NCBI RefSeq assembly: GCF_014898055.3
Contig: NW_023604295.1
Span: 137,546,676 to 137,610,675, forward strand
Direction: 5' to 3'
Length of the DNA: 64,000 nucleotides
Origin: Talpa occidentalis
Taxonomy: Eukaryota; Chordata; Mammalia; Eulipotyphla; Talpidae
The first letter of the stretch is position 1. Every line of letters begins with the position of its first letter. The notes beneath the pieces are model-generated. The model ran no database searches and was not told the DNA's origin. It was given only the letters and a program-made list of their open reading frames with translations. Positions 47,122 through 58,342 of this stretch are shown in pieces. The translations under genes were made by a program, and so were the position numbers.

Positions 47122-47415
47122 CATATTTTTTATTTTATTTTATATATATTTTACATCTTTCTTCCGTTTGTACAATGCATGCTTTCTCCTCTCACGTGTA
47201 GTCCCTGCAAAATCCCCATCACCAATTCACGGTGCACCATCACCGCAGTCCCTCGTGCAAGGACACACTCCCTCCCCTGTTGTGATCCCTCCCCCTCACG
47301 CTCCCCTGCAAAGTGTCTCTGATTGATAGTTGCCTGTTCATTTTGTTTTTTGATTTCTTATAACTATTTTTTTTTCCTCGTCCCTTATTCAGTTCCCCTA
47401 CATTCCTCCAAAGAA
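47122..47415 (-). mobile_element. L1 3' end fragment
   Basis: Reverse counterpart of the 23822 copy: TTTTACATCTTTCTTCCG, TTGTACAATGCATGC, GGTGCACCATCACCGCAGTCC, TTGTGATCCCTCCCCC, GTCTCTGATTGATAGTTGCC. A 132-codon plus frame across this segment is a by-product of the L1 sequence. Confidence 0.88.
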
Positions 47416-48465
47416 ACTTCTAAAGCAGTAAGTGGAAGGCATAAGATCATATTGGTGTTTTATGTTTCAAAAGTTGACTTCAGCTAAAGTATGAGACCAG
47501 AACACAGAGCCCTTTGAGAGAGTATTACAGCACTAACTACAAAAGTGAAAGAATAATCAGATTCAATAAAATAAAGATTTTAATGATAATTTCCATTATA
47601 TTTATATCTAGTGATTTTACCACTTTTCTAAAGTAATTAGATGACTGTGCTACTAATAAAATAACATTAGAGATTTATGGAAATCTCATTTTCCATAAAT
47701 GTTAAGTAGTTTTGACATCAAACCACCATTTAAAAAATTTCCTCATTTCTTCTCAGTGAGAGAATCCTCTAACTGCAGGCCTTGAAAAAATTATAATAAC
47801 GAATATTTTTACCACAAACATTAGAATACATTGCATAAGGTCACGCACTCTTAAGGGAGTGAAAATCCATTAAACTAATTCTGCACCTGGAGACAGGGGA
47901 CATTTTTCTTCAGGCCTGGGGCTCCACCCTCCCCTCAGGCATGGCCCAATGTTTAATTCCATTGTAAACAACTGAGCAAGGAATGGAATCCTTTGGATAC
48001 CCCTTTTCCTGGGTGGTTGGTAATTTGCACTGATAAGGAGGAATGTTTTCTTAATCAGTGAGTAGCTGCTTTAGGTGGCTACTTTATTCTACTATTTCAG
48101 TAGCTGGTTTATGCTATAAATCTTTCCTTTGCAAAAAGCTGACATAAACATGTCTTGTAGTTTTGCTTTTAGTTACCAGTAATCATTTTTTCCACATGTT
48201 CAATACAGAAAGAAAATGGACGTTTCACATTTTTGAAGTACTTTTCCATATTTAAAAACCAAAATTTGATTTTTTCCTTGACTCTGTCACTCCATATTTT
48301 AATCTAAATGGATTTAAATCTAATAGTTTTCTTTTTTTTTCTACCCTGTCCCTCTCTCCCCGCTTCCTCCCTACCTCCTTTCCTCATTTCTTCCTCCCCT
48401 TTCCTTCCACAGGTAATGTAGGATTGTTACAAAATAATTGAAAGAAACAGAAAAACAAAAATTTG
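47416..48465. other. AT-rich DNA with a polypyrimidine tract
   Basis: No recognised gene or young repeat. A long C/T tract runs over about 48329-48412 (CCTGTCCCTCTCTCCCCGC and similar). It would be polypurine on the other strand and might adopt triplex structure. Confidence 0.5.
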
Positions 48466-48477
48466 GAAGAAGTGATT

Positions 48478-48776
48478 TTTTTTAAGATAATTTCTTTCTT
48501 TTTCTTTTTTTTTTTTAAGATTTATTTTATTTATACAAGAGCCAGGGTACAGGCCAGATGCATGGGAGGGTGAGAAGTTTCACCAGAGACAGAGCAGGGA
48601 GCAGAACAGGCAGACTGGTGAAATACACTGGTGAGGGGGGCAGAGGGTGAGACAGGAGAGGTCTGCTGTGCCATGTGGGACTCTAGCTGGCCGGCTGGGA
48701 TCAAACCGGTGCTGCAGAGGCTGCAAGATGGCTTCACAGTGCTGTGCTCAACCTCCTGCACCACCAGGGAGGCCCT
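48478..48776 (-). repeat. tRNA-derived SINE, class C, copy 25
   Basis: Minus copy bounded by a perfect TSD GAAGAAGTGATT at 48466-48477 and 48777-48788. The sense tail is long and impure: A run, GAAAGAAATTATCTT, then another A run. This is either microsatellite-like decay or a short copied flank. Confidence 0.94.
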
Positions 48777-48788
48777 GAAGAAGTGATT

Positions 48789-51417
48789 CATAATTACAAC
48801 AGTACAAGGGTAATAATCTCTGTTTTTGTCTTGTTGTATATCTTTTGATTTCATATTATTGTTATTTTTATACATAGAGTTTATGCTATCTATGTAGCTT
48901 TGAGAGCTATTTCTTTCATTTTACAATATATTGTGACTATGTTTCCATACCCATAAAAGTTACCTGAGCATTTTCAAACATTATTTTAAATAGATGACTA
49001 AAATCCCATTATACAAATGGTCATTATTTCATCAAGTCCCTATTTTTTGAATATTCAAATTCTTTTATATTTTTAAAATGTTGCTAACACAGCTACACAG
49101 TTGCATAAACATGGTTGCAAAAATCAATGTTTGCATGTATTGTAACTGCTTCTTTAAGATTAATTGGGACATTTGTAATGAATTCAGGTGTCTTAATCAA
49201 AGTATTACTGTCTTCCTGGTCACGGGAAAGAATAAAATACATAAGTTAATTTCCTATCCCCGGGACAAAAAAAATGACATAAAGCTACAGTGGGCAGGTG
49301 AGCACCCTTACACTCCAAGGAGCCCTCACTATGTTTGAAGGGCCTTTCTTGCCAGAGAGATCAGTTCAGAAAGTATACACTGCTAAGAATGCATTGAAAT
49401 TTTAGATGAGTGAACAATTAGAGAAACAATGATAAACCTAAACTTGTATAACTTTATTGGAAAAAGAGATTATCATTTATAGGACATCTTATAGGAAAAA
49501 TAACAGCTTTAATTCCTGTACATTATCCTGATGCAGTGAATTGTGATGAGTATCTAGGGCGAGCTCCTGGGTTGAACAATCAGGTTGCATCTAGGAATCC
49601 CTTTACTTCTAGACAGGTGCTGTCAAAGAGAAGCTGGGAAAGTTAATGACTGAGATTGTGGGGAAACATGGAGACCAAGATGGATTCTTCATTCCTTTTT
49701 CTTTCATAGTCCATCTTCTCCCCTTCTCCTATTATTTAAAGAAAGATCTTTGTGAGGATTATCTCCAATCTCTAGAAGAAGAAAGGGAGAGAGCGAGAAA
49801 GACTGGGTAGGGGCAGGAGATGGGAGAAGGGGTAGGGGAAAAATGAGAGAAATATGGAAGAATTAGAAAGATTGGCTTGGCCCTGAAAGTGTTTATACCA
49901 AATTTCCGGTTATTTCATTTCTTAGATTTGTGTGTTCTTGACTCTAAGAGGATCAACTGGAGTAAACAATTTAGAAAACAAACCCAGGAAGCAATAAGCT
50001 TTAGGCAGTGGAGTTAGAGCCCATCAGAGAGCAGAATTGGTTGGGTAGAAATTATAAGTACACAGTGGAAAACAAAGACTCCAGCTTTGTCTCTGATTAC
50101 AAGTCAGAAAGATGGAGAAAATGAGCAGCATACTTTAAAAGAAGGTGATTTTACATATATGGTGAATTTTCTTCTTTAAATGTGTACTTTTAAAACGATG
50201 CCTTTATTTTCTTTCCTTGTAGCTTATGGAATAATGAAATTTTTGAAATTCAATTTCCCCATTAGAGGATACATATTTTATCTCAACTTTTTGGTGATTC
50301 CTTTCAACATTGCAACATAGTTGTCTGAACACAATTTAAACTTCATCACTAAATAAAACAAGAAATTTGGAGTCAAGGCCCAACTCATTTATCATTCTTG
50401 GTTCTTTTCCTTCCTTATTTTTGGCTGCTGATGATATGCCTTGATTATTCTCATAGGTTAGTTTTGCATTTCAGAGATTGTTACATTTTATTTTTAAGAA
50501 CAAAGAATAATTTATTAAAGAATAATTAAATAATTAAATAAAGAATAATTTTATTCTTAAGAATAAAATGTAACTTACATTTTAAAAATAAAATGTAACT
50601 TTTTTATATACTGGTAACAGGATAGGTTAAGTGCAGTACTGTTAGAGACAAGATCAACTTGACTTTCAATATCAATTCTCAATGATCCCCCCCTCTCCTC
50701 TACCCATAAGGGAGAGCATTGCTGTGATGAAGTACAGGATGTGCTAAATGCCATCGAGGAATGGGGTTACCAAAATGGATGGCAGGCAAGAGAGTTTATT
50801 GGGGGCAATATTGTACTAAACGCTAAAATGTTATATTCGCACTTCGCAATTCTACCTACACCTGACATTCCCCACAGTTTGAATAAAATAAAGTAACATT
50901 TATTTCTCCTAAAGACTGTTGCTGTCCTTGCAAGAAGCCAACACACTTGGAAAATAATGGGTCATTTTTTCCCTTTTGAGTCCAGCGTTTTCTGGGCAGA
51001 TATTCTCCAGAGAGAGTGAGATGGGAAAGCCTCCCTTCTGTAGCTGCTGGAAAGCTCTGTGCTTCTTTAGAGCAAAGAAAATTTGTTTTGTGACACTTCA
51101 AAGGTAAAGTTCTTGAATCCTTGGTGTCCTGATGGGGGCCAGTTTGGTAGCTGCTATGACAGTGAAGTTACAAGAGACTCTTTGCTCAAAAAATTCTAGA
51201 TGGCTAGTTCCCTTGGAGCTTGTTCTTTATGCATTTTGCTTAGGGTATAATTTCAATGGGAATCTTATTAGACTGTAATAAAGGTTTTCCTGCCTTGAAA
51301 TTACATAAATCTGCCAAACCCATCCCCTTCTTGTTTTAATAAGCAATTGCAGATAGTAGTAATTCTCTAATAATATTTTATTTGACATCTTTACTCCTCC
51401 TCCTGTTCTCTCCTCAG
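48789..51417. other. SINE-free unique-looking DNA
   Basis: No recognised repeat apart from the AT-rich inverted repeat at 50480-50599. A purine-rich stretch lies at 49769-49870. Frames are below 90 codons and featureless. Confidence 0.4.
50480..50574. repeat. Inverted repeat, 21-bp arms
   Basis: The arm at 50480-50500 (starts GTTACATTTTATTTTTAAG) pairs with 50554-50574 (ends AAGAATAAAATGTAAC) at 20 of 21 positions, with about 53 bp of AT-rich spacer. A further partial copy of the arm (ATAAAATGTAAC) follows at 50588-50599. Confidence 0.75.
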
Positions 51418-51621
51418 GCTGCTACTTTGGTGGTAGGATGGAGATGGACTTGTGTGTTCATCACTAGCTTAGATCCTGCCCTTGGTACCCTGGGATCCTT
51501 CCTTTTTGGGATGTGGGCTTTGGAAATTCAGAAAAGACCCAGAGACATGGAAGAAAAGTATTTGCAGAGAACTGAAGAAACATTGACGATACAGGGACTG
51601 GGGCACGCTGGAGAAATGAAG
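51418..51621 (+). other. Candidate exon, open frame, gene unknown
   Basis: A strong acceptor-like sequence (CTCCTCCTCCTGTTCTCTCCTCAG) precedes position 51418, and a donor-like AAG|GTGTGTGAG follows 51621. The 204-nt interval is open in one plus frame for 68 codons and divisible by three. The translation includes a hydrophobic stretch then a basic/acidic segment, with no family I recognise. It could equally be a chance splice-like pair. Confidence 0.25.
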
Positions 51622-52469
51622 GTGTGTGAGAAGTGACTCACCTCAGTTCATATTGCTGTGACCGGAGCAGTGTACGCCGCCCTCCTTGCAGAGTCTGAGC
51701 AGCTTGAAGTGTGGAATCTCACTTTATTTACCTGCATTTGCAGTGAGTAGGTGCCTGTCAGATAGATTTTCAAGCAAATCTGAGTTGAAAGAAACATTTA
51801 TGGCCCATACTTCAGAAGGTTGACAAATAGATATTGGAAGTCATATTTTCTTGTCATTTTTCCATTTGTGATAAAAAATAAGAATCTATATTCTGTTTGA
51901 GATGAGTGTGCTTTCTATTCATCTCAAAGGGAATTTTTGGGATTGCTATTTAAGTTCTATGGATAATTCTTTATTTCAAAAATAGAACTTAGAAATGATT
52001 AACTTCTGGTTTGAGGACCTACTCAGAAGCTTTTAAGTGATAATATGTTAACTTTAGAATTGCTAAATACCCATTTATAGCCCCTCTCATCTTCCACACA
52101 TTATATAGGATTAAGCCTTACTAAAATAGTGGATTTTGGGGGGGGATTGGTTAGAGCCAGAAAATGCATCAGTGGGGTGATTCTTGCGGATGTCTGCTCT
52201 GAAAATGCCAGCTGTGTATTTTTGTCACCATATATAAACAACCTCCAAAGTCTGAGTGGAATTTATCCACAAAAACTCAGATATAAGGACACGGGAGTTA
52301 CTTCTTAATTCTGACAATCACACAAAAAACAAGTATGTGGATCTCACTCAAACAGCTATGCCTATTCAAGACACAAAGGGTCTAGAATGATTTGGAATTG
52401 TCGAAGCACAGCAGATACTTGGGTTATATCACAGAGAATAATTGCCCAATATTTTACAAGATGTCCCTT

Positions 52470-52850
52470 TGTGTCAGGCTTTGGCAAACAATGACCTGTG
52501 AGCCAAATATGACTGCTGCTTGTTGCGCAATAGCCTTAGAGCTAAGAATTAGTTTTTATATATTTTTTAAATGTTTGAAAAAATAAAGAGAAGAACAATA
52601 TTTACTGGTAGATGACATTATTTGAAATTGAAGTTTTGGGTCCATACATAAAGTTCAGTTGGAACTCAGCCACACTCATCCATTTACTTATTATCTATGG
52701 TTGTTTTTACCCCACGTCAGCAGAGATATAGTTTTGATTGTCCTGTTTTGTGTCATTGTCAGACAGACTCCTGTGAAAGGTCGCTGTGGGTCAGTGCCAG
52801 CTGTGGCTACACTTGTTCTTTTACATATACTCCAAGGCCTGTGAAAGGTC
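52470..52850. mobile_element. hAT-Charlie-like DNA transposon relic
   Basis: CTTTGGCAAACAATGACCTGTG followed by AGCCAAATATGACTGC, GAGCTAAGAATTAGTTTTTA, ACAATATTTACTGGTAG, GTTGGAACTCAGCCACACTCATCC and TATTATCTATGG matches a widespread non-autonomous hAT-type mammalian repeat as I remember it. Non-coding. Confidence 0.7.
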
Positions 52851-52999
52851 TCTCCTCAGGCTTCTATTAGGCCAAGAGCATACATTGAATAAACATGTAT
52901 AGGGGTCTTTAATATTTTAGATGAGAAGAATTTTAAATGAGAAGAATCTTAAATGTAGTCAATCTGTATGTGTTTGAACACTTGTACTTATATGGACTG

Positions 53000-53199
53000 A
53001 AGAATATAGAAACCCATTCCCTGTGTGACCCTACGTTCTGCCATCACAGAAATGAAACAAAATATAAAACAGAGCACACTCCTTCCCAATAGTGCCAGCA
53101 ATGATTCAAGCTAGCAAAACAAAAACCAAAAATCAATGACCAGAGATAATAACAGGAAGTGAACAGCCAAGGTGACCAGCCGACACTCAATTTCTTCTC
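53000..53199. other. Unassigned DNA before copy 26
   Basis: Nothing firm. The block after copy 26 (53506-53680), with TTATCTTTCCTAACCCCAG and GTTTGGCTTAAAACTGG, might be the end of an LTR, and this stretch its upstream part. Confidence 0.3.
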
Positions 53200-53214
53200 A
53201 AGATACTCTTATAA

Positions 53215-53490
53215 AGGGCCTCCCTGGTGGCACAGGGGTTCAAGTCTCAGCACTATCAAGCTATCACCAGCCACTGTGGCATGAGTTTGATCCCTGGCCA
53301 AGGAGCTGACCCACATGGTGCAGCGGACCCCTCCTGTATCACCCTCTGCTCCCCTCAGCAGTGTATTTCAGTAGAGCCGCCTGTTCTGCTCCCCACTCTG
53401 TCTCTGGTGAAGCCTCTCACCTCCTGCACCTCTGACCTACACACCAGTTCTTGTATGCATAAATAAATAAAATAAATCTTTTTTTAAAAA
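53215..53490 (+). repeat. tRNA-derived SINE, class B, copy 26
   Basis: Full-length plus copy with TSD AAGATACTCTTATAA (53200-53214) and AAGATACTTTTATAA (53491-53505), one mismatch. Boxes: TGGCACAGGGG and AGTTTGATCC. The tail AATAAATAAAATAAATCTTT keeps its terminator. Confidence 0.95.
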
Positions 53491-53898
53491 AAGATACTTT
53501 TATAATATCCCAACCTAGAGCCCCAGCATTCAGGATGGGCTTGAATCCACCATGTCCTCAGAAACACCAGCTTTCTGACTAAACTTATCTTTCCTAACCC
53601 CAGTGCTTGTCTCTCATGTTTGGCTTAAAACTGGTGGGCAGCTGAGTTTGGGTTCTGAGCAACAAAATGATAAAATTTCAACCTGAATTTTGCTGTGTGT
53701 AGAATTACAGTGCCATGATATTCTTGCCTCCTACCCTTTAAATTTTTATATCTCTCACAAAGCCAGGTGATATTTGGAATGTTCTGCAGCCATATACATA
53801 CCTTTTTTTTTTTTTTTGGCTGCTTATGTCAATTAGGGTGGAATCTGTATTCCCTTAAGATTCTTTAAAGGGATGTCACCAGACCACAACCCAAAGTT

Positions 53899-54170
53899 TT
53901 TTTTTTAAAGATTTATTTATTTATGCATGCAAGAGCTGGGGTACAGGTCAGTGATATGCGGTGGGTGGGGGGGTTTGGTGTGAGGATCCACCAGGGACAG
54001 AGTGGGGAACAGAACAGGCATATTAACTGAAATACACTGCTGAGGGGAGCAGCGGGAAAGACAGGAAGGGTCTACCTCGCCATGTGGGTTTCTCCCTGGC
54101 CGGCCTGGGCAGCAGAGGCTGTGGATTGCTTCACAGTGCGGGGCTTAACCCCTCGCACACCAGGGAGGCC
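53899..54170 (-). repeat. tRNA-derived SINE, class B, copy 27
   Basis: Minus copy with short TSD CCCAAAGTT at 53890 and 54171. The body has a G/T-rich expansion near 53960-53980. The B box is deleted (CCGGCCTGGGCAGCAGAGG). Confidence 0.92.
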
Positions 54171-54179
54171 CCCAAAGTT

Positions 54180-55160
54180 AAGTCAAACTCTCACACTGTG
54201 ACACATGGTGTCTGGTGCTCTGGTGCTACATTCTGGAAGACTGGAATTCTTCCTATTCCCATGGCTCTGTGAAAAGAAGAAAACTTGTTTCTGCTTCAGG
54301 GCAGCAAAGAGCATGGTAAAATATTTCCTGATTAACATTCCACTGGTCTGAGAATAAGGGGGACAGAGTTCAATCTCATTTTTGCCTACAACTAATTTTG
54401 TAGCTAAATTTCCTCATTTAAATTTTATGGGCTTCAGACGACAAAGCAGTGCAGTTTGGCTGGCTGACCTGGATGACCAGCAGCAACTCCACAGCATGAT
54501 GTTCTTATTTTCACTTGGTGAGGGGTGCCCCCACCGAATGAATTCAGGATGTCTTCATTTTTTAATGTAACTTGTATATTGGCTGCCTATCTGAAATTTT
54601 GGGGGATTTGTTTTGCTTCTAAGGTAACTGAAAAATTGCCACGAACAGATATAATTCAAATATTGTGGTGAAATATTGTCCACTACATTCAAAAAAAGGA
54701 GTTGTCAGTACTAGGTGCCAATGAATGATTATGTGAAGATACAAGCACAATAATGATAAAACAAGTTATTTAAAGTAACTACTTTGATATGCATACATTA
54801 AGAAATTCTGATGATGAGGATGTAGAGGGAAAAAAAATCTCTAGTCATTTAATTAACAAACAAACAAACAAAACCAGTCTTTCTCCGTCCATCAAAACAA
54901 AAACAACTTCTCAAACTTCTATCATGTTCCATGAGACAATATTTCAGGATCAAATTGGGTTTTTTGAATTTGTTAACTATTAAAGGTACAATATTTGTCA
55001 GTTCAACCCTTTTCATACTTTGTCAGTAATAAAAAAAAAGGATAAAGTGATGAAAGAAGAGGCAGAGGCAGCCATTAGAGAAGAGAAAGAATTTAAGAAG
55101 TTGAGAAAGAAAGAAAATTTCAAGTTAATGATAGCATTCTAAGACCAGTTACCAGCTTTT
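54180..55160. other. Unique-looking DNA, nothing recognised
   Basis: AT-rich sequence with featureless short frames and a CAAA repeat near 54857. Confidence 0.4.
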
Positions 55161-55164
55161 ATTT

Positions 55165-55435
55165 AAAAATATCAGATGGTTTCACTTATAGGAGGGATAT
55201 AGGGGAACCAAATAAGACATCAGGGGAAAAAATAATAACAATACGAAACACAACACAACACTACAAAACAAACAGACGATTATAAACCCGAGACATCCTG
55301 CAGGGTTGGAGGAGGGAGAGGGATCAGAGGGAGAGAGGGAGGAGCACAGGGGACTGTGGTGATGGTGCACGGGTGAACATTATTTAAAATGAACAATGAT
55401 TGTAAAATATACACAAATAAATAGATTTTTTAAAA
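55165..55435 (+). mobile_element. L1 3' end
   Basis: Plus L1: CAGATGGTTTCACTTATAGG, GGGGAACCAAATAAGACATC, AATAATAACAATACGAAAC, GAGACATCCTGCAGGG, GCACAGGGGACTGTGGTGATGG, TTGTAAAATATACAC. It links the two L1 segments seen separately at 23490-23640 and 23822. Confidence 0.92.
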
Positions 55436-55439
55436 AGGT

Positions 55440-55914
55440 AAAAATTTAAAAAATAAGACAAAACAAAAAGAATCTTTGACCTCATGAAACATAGTGAATG
55501 TGTTTTGTTCTTTCTAATCTAACCCAGGAACAGAAGATTGAATCCATTTTGATTACAAATATCCAATGTAGGAAAATTCTATTTAATGCTTACTATGACA
55601 AAACACACTTTACCTTGAAGGCAGCTTTTGATGGTGAATTTAGACAGCCTGCTGTCTTTTCAAATATTTTGCTGGCAAGCAACCAGATATTTGAAGATAA
55701 TGTCACTTTTTCTATATCTTTGGGATTAAATCAGGAAAAGTAGACAATGGTTTAGTTTTGAAAGAAATATTTTTAAACCAAATCACCTGGAAGATGATTT
55801 ATTTTATATATCTGTATACACGTGTGCAGACACATACATACATATATAAATATGACAAAATTATATATGATCATTTTAGCCTTTCCATTTATAGATATTT
55901 ACTCTTGAACAATC
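55440..55914. other. AT-rich DNA with an 81-codon plus frame
   Basis: The frame at 55498-55743 is preceded inside by an acceptor-like TTCTTTCTAATCTAACCCAG and stays open to a stop at 55741. No domain or homologue is recognised, so it is not called as a gene. Confidence 0.3.
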
Positions 55915-55927
55915 TTTTAATTTTTAA

Positions 55928-56195
55928 AAAAGGTTTTATTTATTTTTACATAGAAGAACTGGGGAAGAGGCCAGAGGTGTGGAGGGTGAAAGGACTCACC
56001 AGAGACAGAATGGGGAGCAGAGCAGGCAAATCTACTGAAATACACTGCTGAGGGGAGCAGTGGGTGAGACAGGAGAGGTCTGCTGTGACATGTGTGTCAG
56101 CTCCCTGGTGGGCCAGGGTCCTAACTCGTGCTGCAGTGGCTGCGGATAGCTTCATAGGTTGCGTCTTAGCCCCTTATGCCACCAGGGAAGCCCAA
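55928..56195 (-). repeat. tRNA-derived SINE, class B, copy 28
   Basis: Minus copy flanked by TTTTAATTTTTAA at 55915 and 56199. The B box is lost (GGGTCCTAACTC). Confidence 0.92.
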
Positions 56196-56211
56196 ATATT
56201 TTAATTTTTAA

Positions 56212-57310
56212 TTCTAGTTCATTCTGTATGTTTTAATTCTAGTTCATTCTGTGGCTTTAGTATGTAAAATTCTAAGGTGATTAGTACCATCTGTATTACA
56301 GACCATGAATCATCAATTGGCTCCCAGCACACTAAGGCTTTAGATACTATAACACAAATTCACAGGTCTTTGATGACATCATGAAAGAACACTGAGATAT
56401 CTTCTTTTTCACGTCAATATTGCAGTTAACTCATTTACACATGTCAATATTAAATGTAATTGTTAGCAATTATGAAATTGAAATTGTTAAAGATTGTTAA
56501 AAATGCAAAGAAATGATGACTATGAATTATTCCATATTGCTTTAGGACGGTGATTCATATTCAGGAAATTTCTAAATTATTCTCCCAGCTTCTTACTTTC
56601 AACATCAAATCTAATATTTTAGGACTAAAGAGACTGAGGGTAAAAATACTGTTATGGGAGACTTCAAGGGCTTTCACACATCATCCTGGAAAAGAAAAAT
56701 AGAATTGAAATGTTAGGGAGTTGGACATGAGGCCACTTAGTGCTTTTCAAGTAAGAAAAAAATCACAGCCTCAAGGTGCTGTCTTCAGTTGTACTAATGC
56801 TGAGAGTAGAAGCCAAAATACTTCTATGATTCTTTGATAGTTTTAAAGCAGATATGAACAGTAGCCTCTACTCAAAAGGCCTATTATGATTGAAATCACA
56901 TATTAGAAATACCAAATGAGTGTCTTCTTTTTTAATGACATTTTAATGTTCTTTTGGCTATAAAGGAAATACTAATTAAATTGAAGACATTTCAACGCAA
57001 TTATGAAATGCAAAGAATTACAATCATCCATAACTTCCTTGACTACTTAAAGATTTTTATGTTTCTCTTTAGTTAGTAATAATCTCTTCTTGAATGATAG
57101 GGAAAGGAATCAGCGTTTTTTCACATCCTGAATTTATTCATCATTCATAATTCAACCAATCTTATTTATCAACTTACTTAAAAGTCTTATATTCAGTTCT
57201 GCAGATACTTAAAATAATAACTAACCAACTTTGCCTGGCTTATCTGAGTTCAGATATGGAGATTAAATAATCATCAACTCTCCAGTATTCCTAACCTCCA
57301 GAGGACTATG

Positions 57311-57312
<2 letters not shown>
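56212..57312. other. AT-rich DNA, nothing recognised
   Basis: No recognised repeat or coding sequence before the GA microsatellite. TTTTAATTCTAGTTCATTCTG is tandemly duplicated at about 56207-56251. Confidence 0.4.

Positions 57313-57362
<50 letters not shown>
57313..57362. repeat. (GA)n microsatellite
   Basis: About 25 uninterrupted GA units, followed by GACAGA-type degenerate repeats to about 57410. Confidence 0.95.
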
Positions 57363-57368
<6 letters not shown>

Positions 57369-57721
57369 CAGAGAGACAGACAGAATCAGAGTGACAGAGA
57401 GACAGAGGATGATGCAGAGGTTGATGAGCACAGTGAAGCAGAGGCATAGCTTGTTAGTTGTTAGCTTGTTCATGAGATAAACATGAGTCTCTTTGAGTGT
57501 CTAGCACACATAGTAAATGTTCAGGAATGATGGGGTTATGCCAATTAGTGGGAAAAGCAAATGAAGAATCTTTTATACAGGGAAAAGTTATTTGGAAATT
57601 AAAATAAAAATAAAGAGGAATTTTCAATGTCTGTTGAAAAGATAGAGGTGGCATTTTTGAGTCCATTAACCCAGTTGTGCTGTGCAGTGGATCTGAGGAT
57701 CAGTGGTCGAAGGGGAAAAAA

Positions 57722-58057
57722 GGAGTGTGACGGTTAATTGTATGCGTCCACCTGTGCACCAAATGGGTTCACAGACATTTGGGCAAACATTAGCAGGGTG
57801 TGCCTGTGAGGGTGTTTCTGGCACAGATGTGCATTTCAGTTGGCAGACTAAAGCAGCTACTCTCTGTCATGTGGTGGACACCACTCAGTCAGTGACAAGT
57901 CCACTAAAACCAAAAGCTGAGCTGCCTGTGAATAAGAGGGAATTTCCTATGAGCTGACAGCAGGGACATCATCTTTCCCTGCCTTCGTCCTCCAGCACTA
58001 CATCAGTTTTTCCTGTGTCTGCAGTCTGCCAGCCTTCAGCCAGGAACTACAAATCCT
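57722..58057. mobile_element. Old LTR-like (MaLR-like) repeat, split by SINE copy 29
   Basis: GTGACGGTTAATTGTATGCG, CATTTGGGCAAACATTAGCAGGG, GTGAGGGTGTTTCTGGC, AATAAGAGGGAATTTCC and CTTTCCCTGCCTTCG fit a common eutherian LTR-type repeat. It resumes after the SINE with CCTATTGATACTGTTTCTCT (58341-58360). Family name not certain. Confidence 0.65.
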
Positions 58058-58331
58058 TTTTTTTTTTTTAAGATTTATTTATGTATGCACACAAGAGCTG
58101 GGGTACAGGCCAGAGGTGTGGATGGTGAGAGGATTCACCAGAGACAGAGTGGGGAGCAGAACAGGCAGACTGACTGAAATACACTGCTGAGGGGAGCAGT
58201 GGGCGAGACAGGAGAGGTCAGCTGAGCCATGTGGGTAGCTCCCTGGCCGGTTGGGGGATCAAACTCGTGCTTCAGTGGCTGCAGATTGCTTCATAGGTTG
58301 TGTCTTAACCCCTTGTGCCCCCAGGGAGGCC
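58058..58331 (-). repeat. tRNA-derived SINE, class B, copy 29
   Basis: Minus copy inserted in the LTR-like repeat. TSDs are CTACAAATCCT (58047-58057) and CTATAAATCCT (58332-58342). The terminator region TTTAAGATTT is nearly intact. Confidence 0.95.
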
Positions 58332-58342
58332 CTATAAATCCT

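Noticed and set aside
46924..47322. 132-codon plus frame
   Set aside because: Its second half is antisense L1 3' UTR and its first half is unrelated flank; not a gene.
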